Source: Ktedonobacterales bacterium
GTDB lineage: Bacteria > Chloroflexota > Ktedonobacteria > Ktedonobacterales > Ktedonobacteraceae
Length of the DNA stretch: 64,000 nucleotides
Direction of reading: 5' to 3'
Assembly (NCBI GenBank): GCA_027451525.1
Contig: DAIDJF010000005.1
Location: 1-64,000 of the forward strand
The notes beneath the pieces are model-generated. The model saw nothing but the letters and a program-made list of their open reading frames with translations, did no database searches and was not told where the DNA came from. Below, piece after piece: positions 51,322-60,177 of the stretch. Both the position numbers and the translations under genes were made by a program. Numbering within the stretch: position 1 is the first letter of the stretch; each line of letters begins with the position of its first letter.

Positions 51322-52461
51322 ATGGGACGGAAGCCGAAGAAATATGTACATCCACAAGCCGTAACACGCGATAGTGTGATACCAATGACTGCGGAGCAAA
51401 GCTCTTCCGCTGCTCCGTTGCCCACGCATGAAAGCGTGCAAGTCAATATTTCTCAATCTGCAAGTACTAACACCAGTTTTTCTCCTTTCAGCAACTTTTT
51501 ACACACCTATCTACAAGGCGATCAAATTAAAATTGCTGCTCTTGCAAAAGAATTAAAAGTTTCAGAAATTACAATATCGCGCTGGCAGAGTGGGACGAAG
51601 CCGCAAGAAAAGTTATTATTCTCCTTGCTAGATGTTTTTAGCGAACAGCGTACAGAGCTTATTTCAGCTATTCAGCAGACATTCCCTGGTGTGTTATCAA
51701 TAGAGGAAGAGCAACCGCAACGAGGGGTGGGCAAGGAACTGTACTGCCAGGTTCTGGAATTATGTGCCCTTGTCGAGGACCGCGAAACACGCTATTGGCA
51801 GATCATCAATGCCGTCTTTGAATATGCCCAATTGCATCTCAATTTTGAAAATGAAGGGCTGGCGATTACCTATGCCCAGCTTATGCCCCCACAGCAAGAT
51901 GGTTACATCCATTCGTTACGCGAATCTGTTGTGCGCGGCTCTCCACCGTGGCCTCTTGTGCAGGAGGATAAAATCTTCTTGGGCAGTAACACGCTCGCTG
52001 GGAATGCTGCGATCAGCAATTATTTGCTTACGTGGGATGACATTGATGCCGAAATGCGTCTGCAAGTGGCAATTGATCACTTCGAGCGTAGCGCGTGTGC
52101 TGTGCCAGTGCTACGTTTCGGCAAGATGGCGGGTATTCTGATCTTCTCTAGTGTGAATATGGGCTTTTCGCGTGACGCAATTGCTTGTGAGGCGGTTCAA
52201 GAATATGCCCGTTTGCTTGCCCTCGCGTTACGTGAGGAGGATTTTTATCCGCTCTCATGTCTGCAACTCCGCCCAATGCCAGATTTGAATGTACAGCGGC
52301 AGGTCGTTTCCCAACGCTATCGCGCACGTATGCTTGAGTATCTACGCACTACGACAAAATCGAGAGAAGAAGTAGATATTTGTATTGCGCAGGAGTTTGA
52401 GCGCGAGTTTGAGGAAATGCAACAACAGATCGAATGGAATAAGCTCCATCAACAAGCGTAA
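51322..52461 (+). CDS. HTH regulator with GAF-like sensor region
   Basis: The product has 379 residues. Disordered, basic start (MGRKPKKYVHPQ), then an HTH_XRE-like helix-turn-helix near 75-105: IAALAKELKVSEITISRWQSG. Residues about 150-310 look like a GAF-type sensor (RETRYWQIINAVFEYAQLHL; VPVLRFGKMAGILIFSS), followed by a long acidic helix at the C-terminus (EFEREFEEMQQQIEWNKL). It is probably a DNA-binding transcription factor responding to a small molecule. The start is chosen because the promoter overlaps the earlier ATG. It is followed after 36 bases by a membrane-protein gene, likely the same operon. Confidence 0.75.
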   Translation: MGRKPKKYVHPQAVTRDSVIPMTAEQSSSAAPLPTHESVQVNISQSASTNTSFSPFSNFLHTYLQGDQIKIAALAKELKVSEITISRWQSGTKPQEKLLFSLLDVFSEQRTELISAIQQTFPGVLSIEEEQPQRGVGKELYCQVLELCALVEDRETRYWQIINAVFEYAQLHLNFENEGLAITYAQLMPPQQDGYIHSLRESVVRGSPPWPLVQEDKIFLGSNTLAGNAAISNYLLTWDDIDAEMRLQVAIDHFERSACAVPVLRFGKMAGILIFSSVNMGFSRDAIACEAVQEYARLLALALREEDFYPLSCLQLRPMPDLNVQRQVVSQRYRARMLEYLRTTTKSREEVDICIAQEFEREFEEMQQQIEWNKLHQQA

Positions 52462-52497
52462 GCCGCTTTTGCTTTATATAGTGGGATAACCGTATCA

Positions 52498-53262
52498 ATG
52501 ATGAATGTACAACCTTTCGAGCAACCAGAAGAGCGTGAGCAGCAGAAAGGCTCTCTTAGTGTTCCTGTAACTCACACTCTTGTGCCGCAAGCTTCTGCTC
52601 TACGCGCTCTTGAAGATGTGCGCTTAGGGAAAATCTATCCGCCTCCACCTGACTTCTTTAAAACTCTGCCTGAGCGACCAGAGCCGCACTATTTACCGGG
52701 TGCGCCAATAGCACCCGCTTCTGTACGAAATCAGCTTCCGCCGGCTGTTCCTATGGGGCGGTATACTCCTGGCTCACCGCCAGTACCTGCGCAGTCCAGG
52801 GCGCCTCAAAAAATGCCGCGCTGGCTACGCATTTTTGTTTGGGTGACAAGCGTAATCATTTTATTTGGCTTAGGAGCCTGTGGCTGGCTCTCATTTCAAG
52901 TGTTTGGTATCGCGTATCAGCAGGTTACTGGCTCGGTTAACGTTGCCAATAGTTACTATGGAGCCATCGAAGCAAAAAACTATAGTGCGGCTTATGCCGA
53001 TCTGAACCCACAAGGTTCTATTCGAGGGTTAACACAAGCGCAGTTTATCCAGCATGCCCAACAGATCGACAGCCAGGATGGGCCAATTACCGACTACACG
53101 CCGGGCGTTCCTAACTATAATTACAGTGCTACCTCGCTCCCTGATCTTTCATCCTTCACATTGCCCATTACCGTTAGTCGCACGCACACTGCGTACACGG
53201 TGACATTGACGTTGCAAAAAGTGCGGGGCCAGTGGAAAATTATTGACTTCACGAAGATATAG
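52498..53262 (+). CDS. Single-span membrane protein with small outer domain
   Basis: The product has 254 residues. The N-terminal 105 residues are Pro-rich and cytoplasmic (YPPPPDFFKTLPERPEPHY). One membrane segment (about 113-140, FVWVTSVIILFGLGACGWLSF) leads to an outer domain of about 110 residues with YYGAIEAKNYSAAYADLNPQ and a final LQKVRGQWKIIDF. The ending resembles NTF2-like/DUF4878 domains common in membrane proteins with kinase or lipoprotein roles. It ends at a strong terminator. Function unknown; co-transcription with the HTH-GAF regulator suggests a shared role. Confidence 0.72.
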   Translation: MMNVQPFEQPEEREQQKGSLSVPVTHTLVPQASALRALEDVRLGKIYPPPPDFFKTLPERPEPHYLPGAPIAPASVRNQLPPAVPMGRYTPGSPPVPAQSRAPQKMPRWLRIFVWVTSVIILFGLGACGWLSFQVFGIAYQQVTGSVNVANSYYGAIEAKNYSAAYADLNPQGSIRGLTQAQFIQHAQQIDSQDGPITDYTPGVPNYNYSATSLPDLSSFTLPITVSRTHTAYTVTLTLQKVRGQWKIIDFTKI

Positions 53263-53277
53263 TGCGGGCATGTATGC

Positions 53278-53327
53278 AAAGAGGACAGGCCGCACCTGAG
53301 ATATCCCAGGTGCAACCTGTCCTCTTT
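53278..53327 (+). terminator. Two-stem terminator
   Basis: The outer stem AAAGAGGACAGG/CCTGTCCTCTTT (12 bases) encloses a second stem GCACCTG/CAGGTGC. It lies 15 bases after the stop of the 52498 gene. Confidence 0.75.
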
Positions 53328-53439
53328 ACAAATCTTAGTGCAAAGTAGTTATGCTATTGCTCTCTATGAAGAACGTTTGGCGGTTTTTCTGGCATGCAGA
53401 GACATCAAGATATATCTATATATTGATAGGGAGAGCACA

Positions 53440-53661
53440 TTAATTGAGAACTGCCTCGGCGCGCAGTGCGAGCTGTGTGGACTCGCGGTCTACACAGGCA
53501 CGCAAATCGTCGCGATAAAACCGCCATGTGCTACCAACTTTATGTCCTGTGAGCTGGCCTGACCACATCAGACGATAGAGAGTCGAGCGGCTGACGCGCA
53601 GATAGGACATTGCTTCTTTGAATGTCAGCAGGGTATCGTCTTGAATCATTTGCACAACCAT
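53440..53661 (-). CDS. Excisionase-family (MerR-like) helix-turn-helix protein
   Basis: The product has 73 residues: LLTFKEAMSYLRVSRSTLYRLMWSG helix-turn-helix, then HKVGSTWRFYRDDLRACV, the short winged helix of the excisionase/DNA-binding domain family. AAGGAG lies seven bases before the ATG. No integrase or phage genes are nearby, so a role as a small transcription factor is more likely than prophage excision. It lies 213 bases downstream of the GGDEF/MshEN-like gene on the same strand. Confidence 0.8.
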   Translation of the reverse strand: MVVQMIQDDTLLTFKEAMSYLRVSRSTLYRLMWSGQLTGHKVGSTWRFYRDDLRACVDRESTQLALRAEAVLN

Positions 53662-53874
53662 GAGTTTTCTCCTTAGAAATAGTATGTGATAAAGGCTAAA
53701 GAAACGACTATGATAGTTGCTGAGTATGTATCGGTAGATACAAATAAATGTCTCATTGCATGTTATAGTAACCTATGGTGAGGTGCTTTCCTGTTAAGGA
53801 ACAGTTGTGATCTGGTTAAGTTCTGTCATCTGTTGTTACGATATTCATCACCATGTATCTTTGAGCCAGTGCTA

Positions 53875-54762
53875 TTACCATTCCTGACTCAGTAATAGAT
53901 CAAGTTCATCCTCGGAACATGAGACGGGAAAGATGGTCATGCCAGTGATAGAGGCCAGGTAATGAATCTGACTGCTGTTGTCTGGTGTTGCCATTGCGAC
54001 TGTCAAGCAATGATTATTGCGACCGACAGGGGCGCAACGTAGTTCTTGCGCAATGCGATATGAAATAACATGTCTCAGTCGTGCAGAGAGCTTGGGAGGC
54101 AGGTGCATAAATGGGACGCGCGATGATGGGCGTGGGGCAGCGATATTATCGTTTTCTAAATCAGAGGGCAAGGGTTGTCTCGTATATGCATGTAGAAGCG
54201 TGTGCGGTAACACGGGCCGTAAAACGAAAGTGCGCGCCTCTCTACTTGCCGCGTGTATAATCTGCTCGACGGTTGTCTCTGGCGTTGTCGCTGTTCCCAT
54301 GCCAAACTGTACGAGGGTGTCGTTGCGGAGCGGTGGAACAACGGTTTCCGCTTGAAGCAGGCTCACACTTTGATAGATCCGTTCAAGAATGCTGACAAGG
54401 CTATGCTGATCGACGGCTGGGAAGAGAATGGCGGCTGCAATATCCTGCTGTGCCAGGATTTCATCATCTGTACGAATAACGCGCCGCACATTTACAAGTA
54501 GCTGCTCAAGGAAGCCCGGCATACTATGCTGGCGTCTCTCTTGTTCCTTATAGGATGTCAGGGATGGGTAGGCGCGTTGAGAGGCATGCAAAAGTAACAT
54601 GCTAAACGGTGTGGTTTCCGTTATGTATGATTGTAGACGAGCGTATAACTGCGTATAGAGTTGCTGAGGGATGGGAACATGCTGACCGGTATCTGGCTCT
54701 ACCTCTTCTTGTGTCAATAGCAGGCAATCGCAGAGTGAAGTGGATTGCTCACTATAGAGCAT
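53875..54762 (-). CDS. Degenerate GGDEF-like protein with C-terminal MshEN/T2SSE_N-like domain
   Basis: The product has 295 residues. The middle (about 85-185) has the secondary-structure order of a GGDEF domain (VIRTDDEILAQQDIAAAILFP, ERIYQSVSLL, VQFGMGTATTPETTVEQI) but lacks the GG(D/E)EF loop, so it should not make c-di-GMP. The C-terminus (about 220-295: LPPKLSARLRHVISYRIAQE, CLTVAMATPDNSSQIHYLA, TGMTIFPVSCSEDEL) resembles the N-terminal domain of type II secretion ATPases (MshEN), which can bind c-di-GMP; there is no ATPase. Start 54762 has GGAGA six bases upstream. Role as a nucleotide-responsive adaptor is inference. Confidence 0.6.
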   Translation of the reverse strand: MLYSEQSTSLCDCLLLTQEEVEPDTGQHVPIPQQLYTQLYARLQSYITETTPFSMLLLHASQRAYPSLTSYKEQERRQHSMPGFLEQLLVNVRRVIRTDDEILAQQDIAAAILFPAVDQHSLVSILERIYQSVSLLQAETVVPPLRNDTLVQFGMGTATTPETTVEQIIHAASREARTFVLRPVLPHTLLHAYTRQPLPSDLENDNIAAPRPSSRVPFMHLPPKLSARLRHVISYRIAQELRCAPVGRNNHCLTVAMATPDNSSQIHYLASITGMTIFPVSCSEDELDLLLSQEW

Positions 54763-55008
54763 GGGTTCTCTCCGTATTTGATGCATCTGAGTAACGCGGT
54801 GTTTTCATATCACAACCCCATTGATTTTGTGTAACACCGCCCTCCTTTCGTACATGAGTTCCTTTAAAAGCACGCTGGGATATGGCTTGAAAGAAATTTC
54901 TGGGAATGTATCATCATGCACTAAGTATACCTAGCAAAAGAGAAGATGTAGATGTAATAGCTGTTACGAATTGGTTGAGAAGCTCGCTTTTGGGTTGAGA
55001 GGCAGAGC

Positions 55009-55067
55009 TTTTTGCAATACTATAGTGTTAGATACTGGACCATCATGCCGCCATAGTATTGCAAAAA
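55009..55067. repeat. Perfect 15-base inverted repeat between regulatory genes
   Basis: TTTTTGCAATACTAT (55009-55023) and its exact complement (55053-55067) enclose 29 bases. T-runs sit on the 5' side and A-runs on the 3' side of each strand, the reverse of an intrinsic terminator. It lies 18 bases after the stop of the OmpR-family gene. It may be a small mobile remnant or a bidirectional protein-binding site. No gene is supported in 54763-55084. Confidence 0.45.
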
Positions 55068-55084
55068 TTGCCGAAAGAAAACGG

Positions 55085-55783
55085 TCATTGTTCGACAGGT
55101 GCCTGCGTGGAGAAGGTATAGCCGACACCGGGAACCGTCATCAAAAATTGTGGATTATTTGGATCAGGCTCGATTTTTTGCCGTAAGTGACGAATATGTG
55201 TTTTGACGAGTCCAGAGTCGCCCGCGTCATCATAGCCCCACACGCGCTCAATAATCATGTCGGTCGTGAGGACCTGCCCCGTGTGTGTGATGAGGAGATG
55301 TAAGAGACGGCTCTCGGTCGGTGTCAGACGTACTTTTGTGCCTTCGCGCAAGACCTCGTGGCGCATTGCATCTAATGTAATCGGACCAACGGTGACCGAT
55401 GAAGCTGTTGCTGTATTGCGCGTGGCGGAAGAACGGCGCATGACAGCCTTGATACGAGCCATGAGTTGACGCGGGCTGAATGGTTTGCGCAAATAGTCGT
55501 CAGCACCCATTTCTAGTCCACGAATCTCATCGTCCTCGCGATCATGCGCGGTGAGAATCAAAACCATCGAGTTTGTTTCGCTGCGCATCTGGCGGCATAC
55601 TTCAAAGCCATCTAATTTAGGCATTTGCACGTCAAGGATGACGAGGTCCGGCAACGTCTCACGCCATCGTTTTACGGCTTGTTCGCCATCAAATGCTCGC
55701 ACGACATCATATCCGTGCCCTTTAAGAAAATAACTTAATAAATCTACCATGTCGCGGTCGTCATCCGCCACCAGAATTTTCAC
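55085..55783 (-). CDS. OmpR-family response regulator
   Basis: The product has 232 residues. Receiver domain: acidic ADDDRDM, phosphoacceptor Asp in LVILDVQMP, Thr of LILTAHD, Lys of RKPFSPRQLM. Winged-helix output domain (about 130-225): VRLTPTESRLLHLLITHTG, VWGYDDAGDSGLVKTHIRHL, the usual OmpR/PhoB pattern. The start is GTG 55783 with GGAGG about eight bases upstream. The cognate histidine kinase is not adjacent; the kinase at 57369 has its own regulator, so this one may be an orphan or cross-talk partner. Confidence 0.92.
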   Translation of the reverse strand: MKILVADDDRDMVDLLSYFLKGHGYDVVRAFDGEQAVKRWRETLPDLVILDVQMPKLDGFEVCRQMRSETNSMVLILTAHDREDDEIRGLEMGADDYLRKPFSPRQLMARIKAVMRRSSATRNTATASSVTVGPITLDAMRHEVLREGTKVRLTPTESRLLHLLITHTGQVLTTDMIIERVWGYDDAGDSGLVKTHIRHLRQKIEPDPNNPQFLMTVPGVGYTFSTQAPVEQ

Positions 55784-56119
55784 TCGTGGTTCCTCCTACA
55801 GACCTGCTGATAATACAAATATTTCCCTATGTATATGTATTTGCTTAAACAAAAATGCTCCTTCTTCATCCGCATCCTCATCAGTAGTAACGCTATGAGA
55901 AGAGTGCGGTAACATCATGACACAATTTGGGCTATAAATAGCTATTGTTCCAGATTGTCACAACATGGGGACATCAGGCATATTAATATCTATTGGTATC
56001 ATCGTCATGTTGATAAAAATTATTCAGCTTTTCAATCATTTGCTTCCCGTTCAAGAAGAGAAATTGGTTTCTTTCTTTACCGCTCTTTTACTTTTGCTGC
56101 GTACACTCAACAACGTAGC

Positions 56120-56152
56120 GATGTTGTGCTTCTACTCTAGAAGCACAACATC
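56120..56152. repeat. Perfect 15-base hairpin upstream of the receiver operon
   Basis: GATGTTGTGCTTCTA (56120-56134) pairs exactly with 56138-56152 around a three-base loop. It lies 85 bases before the receiver-like gene, in the 453-base divergent gap 55784-56236. No T-run follows, so it is a leader hairpin, attenuator or operator rather than a plain terminator. The rest of the gap shows no gene. Confidence 0.45.
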
Positions 56153-56236
56153 ATGCATAACTGCATGTGACGCTTCTCTGACGAGAACGTATTCGCCCTT
56201 TTCTCTTCGACAGGTATCGAATTGCGAGGAGCTTCT

Positions 56237-56641
56237 ATGTTATACTACCACAAGGCATTCTCTGAAGGTTTCTTTCGTTTCCCAAAGGTGATCTTACTGG
56301 TGGTAAAGGATGAAAAAATCGGTGCCTTTCTTCTCCGCGTGCTCAAGGGAGAGAAGCGATACCATGTCATTCTTGTTACGCATGAGCAACAGGCCATGAG
56401 TGTGATCCAGGAGGTACAGCCCGATCTTTTTATTCTTGACTATGGGCTGGCTGAGAAAAATGGCTGGTTATTCTACAATCGGCTCCATGCCACAAAAGGT
56501 TTAGAAGATGTCCCTGCTATATTGAGCACTATCAGCACCCGCTTTTCTTCTCCTCATGTCAAGGACGCGGCTTTAAGGGACTACGACGAACCATCAGAGG
56601 TGGAAAGCTTCCTTCATACTATTCAGGAGGTGCTTACATGA
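56237..56641 (+). CDS. Degenerate receiver-domain protein
   Basis: The product has 134 residues with the CheY-like order of strands and helices. The phosphoacceptor-type Asp68 is present in LFILDYG and Ser/Thr in AILSTIS, but the first acidic pair reads VKDE and the conserved Lys before the last helix is missing (RDYDEPSEVESF). It may therefore be unable to switch by phosphorylation in the normal way. GAGGAG lies five bases before ATG 56237. Its stop overlaps the start of the OmpR gene (ATGA), placing it first in a receiver/OmpR/kinase operon. Confidence 0.7.
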   Translation: MLYYHKAFSEGFFRFPKVILLVVKDEKIGAFLLRVLKGEKRYHVILVTHEQQAMSVIQEVQPDLFILDYGLAEKNGWLFYNRLHATKGLEDVPAILSTISTRFSSPHVKDAALRDYDEPSEVESFLHTIQEVLT

Positions 56642-57372
56642 TAAAAAGCATAGAGGTGCCGATGAAGAAGCAGATACTAATCGTTGAGGATGAAAAACAA
56701 ATTTTACAGTTTCTCCAACGTGGATTGACGTACAAAGGTTTTGCTGTGTTGACTGCCGCAACCGGCGAAGAGGCCCTTTCGATAGCCGTTGCCGCTAAAC
56801 CCGATCTAATTTTGCTTGATGTGCTGTTGCCTGATTTTAGTGGTCTTGATGTATGTCGTTCGCTCCGTTTTGCCGACATGGGAGCCTTGCCTATTTTGAT
56901 GCTCACAGCGAAAGATGAACGTACGGATAAAATTCTGGGCCTGGAGAGTGGAGCGGATGATTATATTACCAAGCCATTCGATTTTGAAGAATTGGTGGCG
57001 CGTATTCGTGCAGCTCTACGTCGCGTTGAACGAATACGGCACCGCTCAGGCAAAATAGCCATAGGTGATCTCGTGATTGATACAGACCTGCGCCATGTCT
57101 GGCGAGCGGATGTGCAGATTGCTCTAACAAAGCGTGAATATGACCTGCTTGAACTTTTGGTGTTGCATGCCAATCACGTTTTGACAAAGGAACGGATTTT
57201 CGAGCAGATCTGGGGATACGATAATGAAGCTGGCCTTGAAATCATCAAGGTGTACATCAACACACTACGCTCCAAGTTAAATGCGGGCGGTAAACCAGAT
57301 TTGATCTACGCCGTGCGTGGCGTTGGCTATATGCTCAAACAAGAAGTGCGGGAAGAAGGGCGAGAAAGATGA
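56638..57372 (+). CDS. OmpR-family response regulator
   Basis: The product has 244 residues. Receiver: IVEDEKQI acidic cluster, Asp in LILLDVLLPDFSG, ILMLTAKDE, TKPFDFEEL Lys. Output winged helix: IALTKREYDLLELLVLHANH, IWGYDNEAGLEIIKVYINTL, GVGYML. Start 56638 has AGGAGG seven bases upstream and overlaps the previous stop; ATG 56662 also has a GAGG site. Its stop overlaps the kinase start by four bases. It should be the direct phosphorylation target of the adjacent histidine kinase. Confidence 0.93.
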   Translation: MIKSIEVPMKKQILIVEDEKQILQFLQRGLTYKGFAVLTAATGEEALSIAVAAKPDLILLDVLLPDFSGLDVCRSLRFADMGALPILMLTAKDERTDKILGLESGADDYITKPFDFEELVARIRAALRRVERIRHRSGKIAIGDLVIDTDLRHVWRADVQIALTKREYDLLELLVLHANHVLTKERIFEQIWGYDNEAGLEIIKVYINTLRSKLNAGGKPDLIYAVRGVGYMLKQEVREEGRER

Positions 57373-58892
57373 GCGTGCGAGGGATACCTCTCAAGCTATT
57401 TCCTGCTAGAAAATATCCTCCGTCATTACGTGTGAGATTAGCACTCTGGAATGTCCTCATTTTTATTTTGACCTTTCTTATTCTTGGAGGCATCGTTTAT
57501 AGTGTTGTAACTTACAACCTGCAAGCGAGTTTGGATAAGCGCCTGATGACGCAGGGAGAGAAATTACAAGCCATTACGCGCATCTGGCTCCTGGACGGCC
57601 ATGCGGTAGACAGCGCACTTTTTACACAACTGGCTCGAAGTATGCAGCAGAATGAGTTTACGACCGATGATCTCTATATTAAGCTCTTCGATGTGAAGAC
57701 TGGGCGGCCATTGCAGTATTCTCCCAATTTGCAGCAGAGCCGCATTCGCTATAAACAGAGCGATTTTCAGGCCGCTGTTCATGGACAACAGGTGATTACG
57801 ACGTACTATGATAGAAGTGGTAGTGCGGTACGAGTGCTGACGATGCCCTTGCTGGATATTACGCATCACACTATTGCGATTGCCCAAATTGGTCGCTCTC
57901 TTGCTAGCATACGTCAGGTCCAGGTTCTGCTTGCTATTGTCCTGTGTGTGGGAGGCGCGTGCGCGATTCTCCTTCTGTATGGTATGAACCTGATTTTGAC
58001 CAAGAGGGAAGTCCAGCCTTTAAGCCAACTCAGTGCGGAAATGCGTAATTTAAGTGTGGGGGAATTAGGCGTCCGTTTAGAGGCCAGGCAGCGCATACGC
58101 GAAGTGCAACTGCTAACAGAGGCCTTTAATCAAATGTCGCAGCGTTTGGAGGCCAGTTTTACGTTACAAAGGAACTTTGTTGCCGATGTTTCTCACGAGT
58201 TGCGGACCCCTTTGACTGCTCTGCGCGGTCAGATAGATGTTTTCCTGATGAATCCTGATCTAGAGAGCGGCATTCGTCAGGATGTGCAACAGATACGAGG
58301 GGAACTGGTGCGCCTCTCCCATCTGGTCGATAATTTGTTGGCTATGGCGCGTGTGGAAACAGGAATATTGCCAGAGATATCTGAAGAGCATGTTGAGCGT
58401 GTTGAACTGGACTTACTACTGGTGGAAGTCACACGGCAAGCGAAGTTTCTCAGCCAGGAAGTCACCGTGGAATTAGGGCAGTTGCAGCAGGTTCTGGTGA
58501 TGGGCGAGAGGGATGCCCTCAAGCAAATGCTTCTCAACATCGTCGATAACGCTTTGGCTTATACTCCTCCGGGTGGAAAGGTGTTTATGGAGGTGGCAGA
58601 GGCGGTTGATTTGCCTTTGATCCTCCAAGAGCAACAGCGGACTATGCAGACGTCCTGGGCCGTGATTCATATTCGTGACACGGGTCAAGGTATTGCCCCC
58701 TCCGATCTGCCGCATATCTTTGAACGCCATTACCGTGCGGCTCGGACGAAGGTACGCGGGACACTGGGCGCTGGTATTGGACTCTCGTTGGCCCGTCTGA
58801 TTGCCCAGGCTCATCAAGGAGAGATTACCGTCGAAAGCGAAGTTATGCAAGGCTCGTGTTTTCATGTTTGGTTGCCACTTTCCCAAGCGTGA
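57369..58892 (+). CDS. Membrane sensor histidine kinase
   Basis: The product has 507 residues. Two membrane segments (about 25-47 and 188-210) bound an outer sensor domain of about 140 residues. A HAMP-like linker (about 212-265) leads to the HisKA dimerisation domain with phosphorylated His276 in VSHELRTPLTAL, then the HATPase domain with N-box LLNIVDNALAYTPPGG, G1 IRDTGQGIAPSDL and G2 GAGIGLSLA. It signals to the OmpR regulator encoded just upstream with a four-base overlap. The ligand is unknown. It is convergent with the ECF sigma gene, 17 bases away. Confidence 0.94.
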   Translation: MSVRGIPLKLFPARKYPPSLRVRLALWNVLIFILTFLILGGIVYSVVTYNLQASLDKRLMTQGEKLQAITRIWLLDGHAVDSALFTQLARSMQQNEFTTDDLYIKLFDVKTGRPLQYSPNLQQSRIRYKQSDFQAAVHGQQVITTYYDRSGSAVRVLTMPLLDITHHTIAIAQIGRSLASIRQVQVLLAIVLCVGGACAILLLYGMNLILTKREVQPLSQLSAEMRNLSVGELGVRLEARQRIREVQLLTEAFNQMSQRLEASFTLQRNFVADVSHELRTPLTALRGQIDVFLMNPDLESGIRQDVQQIRGELVRLSHLVDNLLAMARVETGILPEISEEHVERVELDLLLVEVTRQAKFLSQEVTVELGQLQQVLVMGERDALKQMLLNIVDNALAYTPPGGKVFMEVAEAVDLPLILQEQQRTMQTSWAVIHIRDTGQGIAPSDLPHIFERHYRAARTKVRGTLGAGIGLSLARLIAQAHQGEITVESEVMQGSCFHVWLPLSQA

Positions 58893-58909
58893 AGAAGAGA
58901 GTGCCTTCT

Positions 58910-59515
58910 TTATGCTTCTGCTAAAAGTTTTGTCTGCAAGGCCGCTCGTAGTAGCGGCCTCGCGCGCTGAAAATGCGTCTTGGCCGTCGCTTCTGGAATA
59001 CCAATGAGACGCCCAATTGCTGAGAAAGATAGTTGCGTCATGTAGCGCAAGGTAACCACCTGTTGATAGCGCTGCGGCAAGATTGCAATGGCTTCTTTCA
59101 CGAGGTGCTGCAACTCCCGATGTTCCAGTTGTTCTTCGGGTAAAAGCGCGGGATCAGGAATTAAAAGCAAGGCATTCTCTTCCTCAATGTGTTCTAAGAC
59201 AGAAAGAGAAATGCACTGCTTGCGACGAGTTGCATCGATAACTTTGTGGCGTGTGACTTGCCAGAGCCAGGATTTGAGTGAATACTCTTGATGGAGCGAT
59301 GGTAGAGAGAGATAGAGTTGCACCAATACCTGCTGTAAGACATCGCAAGATAGATCGTAGTCCCCCAGACAAGAGGTAATGTACTGAAACAAACTGGGAT
59401 AATAACGACCGACAAGCACTTCAAAAGCTCGCTCGTTGCCCGAAAATGTGTGTTGAACTAAGTGCCCATCGGAGAGATGGCACAAAAAGTCATCTTCTTT
59501 CTGCAATATCTGCAT
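58910..59515 (-). CDS. ECF-type RNA polymerase sigma factor
   Basis: The product has 201 residues. Region 2 (about 30-95): AFEVLVGRYYPSLFQYITSCLG, VLQQVLVQLYLSLP, SWLWQVTRHKVIDATRRK. Region 4 (about 130-195): AIAILPQRYQQVVTLRYMTQLSFSAIG and IPEATAKTHFQRARP. This is the two-domain ECF layout. No anti-sigma factor gene is adjacent. GGAGG lies eight bases before the ATG. It is convergent with the histidine kinase and divergent from cytidine deaminase. Confidence 0.93.
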   Translation of the reverse strand: MQILQKEDDFLCHLSDGHLVQHTFSGNERAFEVLVGRYYPSLFQYITSCLGDYDLSCDVLQQVLVQLYLSLPSLHQEYSLKSWLWQVTRHKVIDATRRKQCISLSVLEHIEEENALLLIPDPALLPEEQLEHRELQHLVKEAIAILPQRYQQVVTLRYMTQLSFSAIGRLIGIPEATAKTHFQRARPLLRAALQTKLLAEA

Positions 59516-59697
59516 AGTTGGTTCCTCCTTTGAAACAACTCATCCATTGGCCTCTATCCAGTAAAGCCGCTGGATATCCAATGCTTATCGTGCCCGTTTG
59601 TGAGAAGAAATGTACTTCTTTGTTATTTATTGTAGATAGTTGGGGTAAAAAAATGGTAAAGGGAGGTCGAGCGTCATTGGACGACGGCTGAGTGGCA

Positions 59698-59725
59698 AAA
59701 AAGCATAGGATATGCTATGCTTTTT
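59698..59725. promoter_or_regulatory. Symmetric hairpin between divergent genes
   Basis: AAAAAGCATAG pairs with CTATGCTTTTT around GATATG, with a T-run on both strands. It lies upstream of both divergent genes (ECF sigma and cdd), so it could stop stray transcription in each direction or serve as an operator. A TATAAT box at 59734-59739 follows it and may be the cdd promoter. Confidence 0.45.
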
Positions 59726-59790
59726 GTTATAAATATAATTAGGAACACATGTGACGGCAGGAAAAAGTAAAGCTGAAAGAGGGAATGCTT

Positions 59791-60177
59791 ATGGAACGAG
59801 AAACATTACTGGCGAAAGCGCGTGAAGTGGCTCTCCGTGCTCACTGTACCTACTCGCATTTTCGCGTGGGGGCCGCGCTCGTGGCAGGTGGTCAGCTTTT
59901 TGTGGGGGTCAACATCGAAATTTCTAGCTATGGTTTGACGTTATGTGCCGAGCGTGCCGCGCTTGCTGCCGCCTTTACGGCCGGAGCGGGTCCCGTTACC
60001 CATCTTGCCGTTGCCTGTATCGATACACCCGCTGATGCCCCTCTGCGTGATCGCACTCCGTGTGGCGCATGCCGCCAATGGATTGCTGACCTCGCACCTG
60101 ATGCCGTGATTTTTATTGATGGAGCCGACCGCGACTTCTCTATCAGTGATCTATTACCCTATGCATTTGGCCTATAG
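59791..60177 (+). CDS. cdd: Cytidine deaminase
   Basis: The product has 128 residues, the size of the small tetrameric cytidine deaminases. Active-site motifs: substrate-binding GVNIEISSYGLTLCAERAAL region with zinc Cys and catalytic Glu in CAE, and the second zinc pair in PCGACRQ. It converts cytidine or deoxycytidine to uridine or deoxyuridine in nucleotide salvage. Start 59791 is preferred over 59785 because GAGGG is then seven bases upstream. Confidence 0.94.
   Translation: MERETLLAKAREVALRAHCTYSHFRVGAALVAGGQLFVGVNIEISSYGLTLCAERAALAAAFTAGAGPVTHLAVACIDTPADAPLRDRTPCGACRQWIADLAPDAVIFIDGADRDFSISDLLPYAFGL

Noticed and set aside
53440..53661. Excisionase-like gene considered as a prophage or integrative-element marker
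   Set aside because: No integrase, attachment-site duplication or phage gene is nearby, and the domain is common in plain regulators.
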